This document shows positions 13,091 to 14,336 of a stretch of DNA of 14,336 nucleotides, in pieces (the first letter of the stretch is position 1; each line of letters starts with the position of its first letter). The stretch comes from Bacteroidia bacterium. GTDB lineage: Bacteria; Bacteroidota; Bacteroidia; NS11-12g; UBA955. The notes beneath the pieces were generated by a model, which did no database searches, had not been told where the DNA came from, and saw nothing but the letters and a program-made list of their open reading frames with translations. Location: the NCBI GenBank assembly GCA_023258655.1, contig JALQWO010000020.1, positions 1 to 14,336 on the forward strand, in the 5' to 3' direction. Position numbers and translations under genes: made by a program.

Positions 13091-14336
13091 ATGGAAAAAA
13101 ACAACAAAAGTGTTCTTACCGCTTGGACCATGTATGATTGGGCGAATAGTGTCTATTCCCTGAGCATTTCCTCTGCCATCTTCCCCACTTTTTATGAAAG
13201 CTTCACCCCAAAACACATTGAATTTATGGGGTATGATTTCAAAAACACCGCCTTATACAGCTATTGTTTAAGCCTCGCATTTTTGGTAAATGTTCTCTTG
13301 GTACCCTTGTTGTCCGGTATCAGTGATGCGTCTGGAGCCAAAAAGCCCTTCATGCGATTTTTCGTGATTTTGGGAAGTTTGGGCTGTAGCAGTTTGTTCT
13401 TTTTTCATGGCGACAACTACCTGTTTGGACTGGGTTGCTTTATGTTGGCAACCTTGGGTTTCGCGGGAAGCTTGGTTTTTTACAATGCATTCCTACCCGA
13501 GATTGCAACTCCGGATCGGTTTGATCGCCTGTCGGCCCGCGGTTTCACCATGGGTTACATCGGCAGTGTATTGATGTTGATTTTTAACTTGTTACTGCTG
13601 ATCAAACATGACTGGTTTGGTTTACCCAGTCCCAAAGAAAGCGTACTCCCCTTTCAGGTAGGTTTCCTCTCTGTGGGCATATGGTGGTTGGGTTGGTCGT
13701 TTTGGCCATTGATCAAGTTACCAGGCAAATTGGCCGCTAAAAGTCAAACGAGCATATGGAGCGGATACCATGAAATTCGCAAAGTATTCAACGAAGTGAG
13801 GACCATGAAGGCTGTAAAAATCTTCTTGGGTGCTTTCTTCGTCTATACAATGGGTGTGCAGACCGTCATTTACGTGGCTGCCTTGTTTGGAAAAGATGTC
13901 CTTTTGCTCAAATCTGAAGAGATGCTCACCACCATATTGTTAATTCAACTCATCGGAATTGCGGGTGCTTATTTCTTTGCGTATTTGGCCAATAAAATTG
14001 GCAACAAGCCGGCGATATTTGTGAGCTTAATCATTTGGACAATTGCGTGTTCTTTGGCGTTTAAGTTACAACCGAGACATCCTGAACAATTCTTTGCCTT
14101 GGCTTGTTTGATTGGCACTGTAATGGGCGGCATACAGAGTTTATCTCGGGCCACCTATGCCAAACTAATTCCCGGTGATCGCGACAATACCTCTTACTTC
14201 AGTTTCTTTGAGGTTACGGAGAAATTGGGCATCGTATTAGGAACCTTCGCTTGGGCGGCCATCGATAACATTACAGGAGACATGCGCAACAGCATCCTCT
14301 CCTTGATGGTTTTCTTTTTTGTTGGTATGGGAATTC
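13091..14336 (+). CDS. UMF1-family MFS transporter (3' end cut by window)
   Basis: 415 codons are present, with no stop before the window edge; the family is usually about 430-450 residues, so little is missing. Hydrophobic segments throughout fit a 12-helix major facilitator in the cytoplasmic membrane. Family marks: MYDWANSVYSLSISSAIFP (14-32), VPLLSGISDASGAKKPFM (the MFS loop 2-3 motif, 71-88), FYNAFLPEI (130-138), SARGFTMGYIGS (148-159), GGIQSLSRATYAKLIPG (356-372) and SYFSFFEVTEKLG (378-390). This is the Atg22/UMF1-type group; substrates in bacteria are not settled. ATG at 13091 starts just before the YDWANS helix and fits the family N-terminus. Confidence 0.9.
   Translation, partial: MEKNNKSVLTAWTMYDWANSVYSLSISSAIFPTFYESFTPKHIEFMGYDFKNTALYSYCLSLAFLVNVLLVPLLSGISDASGAKKPFMRFFVILGSLGCSSLFFFHGDNYLFGLGCFMLATLGFAGSLVFYNAFLPEIATPDRFDRLSARGFTMGYIGSVLMLIFNLLLLIKHDWFGLPSPKESVLPFQVGFLSVGIWWLGWSFWPLIKLPGKLAAKSQTSIWSGYHEIRKVFNEVRTMKAVKIFLGAFFVYTMGVQTVIYVAALFGKDVLLLKSEEMLTTILLIQLIGIAGAYFFAYLANKIGNKPAIFVSLIIWTIACSLAFKLQPRHPEQFFALACLIGTVMGGIQSLSRATYAKLIPGDRDNTSYFSFFEVTEKLGIVLGTFAWAAIDNITGDMRNSILSLMVFFFVGMGI

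Noticed and set aside
1..14336. CRISPR arrays, insertion sequences, phage genes or a defence island
   Set aside because: No regularly spaced repeats, terminal inverted repeats with transposase, integrase or recognisable defence proteins were found on either strand.

Overview
The window comes from a member of the Bacteroidota. Three things point there: two secreted proteins end in the CHU_C / gliding-motility-associated C-terminal domain used by the type IX secretion system (T9SS); promoter-like elements follow the Bacteroidota pattern (TTG, about 19 nt, TAnnTTTG); and starts lack Shine-Dalgarno sequences. The protein set (trigger factor, ClpP, ClpX, UMF1-type MFS, Bacteroidota-style DinB with an internal clamp motif) agrees. 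Genus cannot be told from the sequence alone.

Layout. 1-248 (-): 5' end of a methionine/kynurenine-type PLP aminotransferase, cut by the window edge. 316-487 (+): a CAU-anticodon tRNA with its own promoter and a strong intrinsic terminator. 488-785: non-coding, ending in a pair of 19-bp direct repeats 32 bp apart, the second inside a long hairpin and touching a promoter. 786-1432 (+): two small secreted/membrane proteins that look like diverged tandem copies (shared KRHLxAK motif followed by a C-terminal hydrophobic helix). 1469-3094 (-): a large T9SS-type surface protein. 3192-9451 (+): a run of glycosyltransferase family 2, ribonuclease HII, DNA polymerase IV, a second CHU_C-type surface protein, and a TPR protein fused to a CAP/SCP-like domain. 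9448-13046 (+): tRNA-Leu(UAG), trigger factor, ClpP and ClpX, closely spaced and possibly one transcription unit with the tRNA at its head. 13091-end (+): a UMF1-family MFS transporter truncated by the window edge.

How they fit together. The tig-clpP-clpX block is a conserved proteostasis cluster: nascent-chain chaperone, peptidase chamber and its unfoldase. GT2 and rnhB are neighbours probably read together; dinB has its own promoter candidate. The two CHU_C proteins and the TPR-CAP protein are cell-envelope or exported products.

Most worth a second look: the repeat pair and hairpin upstream of the small paralogous membrane proteins; a recurrent TAnnTTCG-N4-5-GTG arrangement at three separate genes, suggesting leaderless or near-leaderless mRNAs; and the TPR-CAP fusion in which the two CAP positions I expect to be histidine are not. 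No CRISPR array, insertion sequence, phage gene or obvious defence system was seen.
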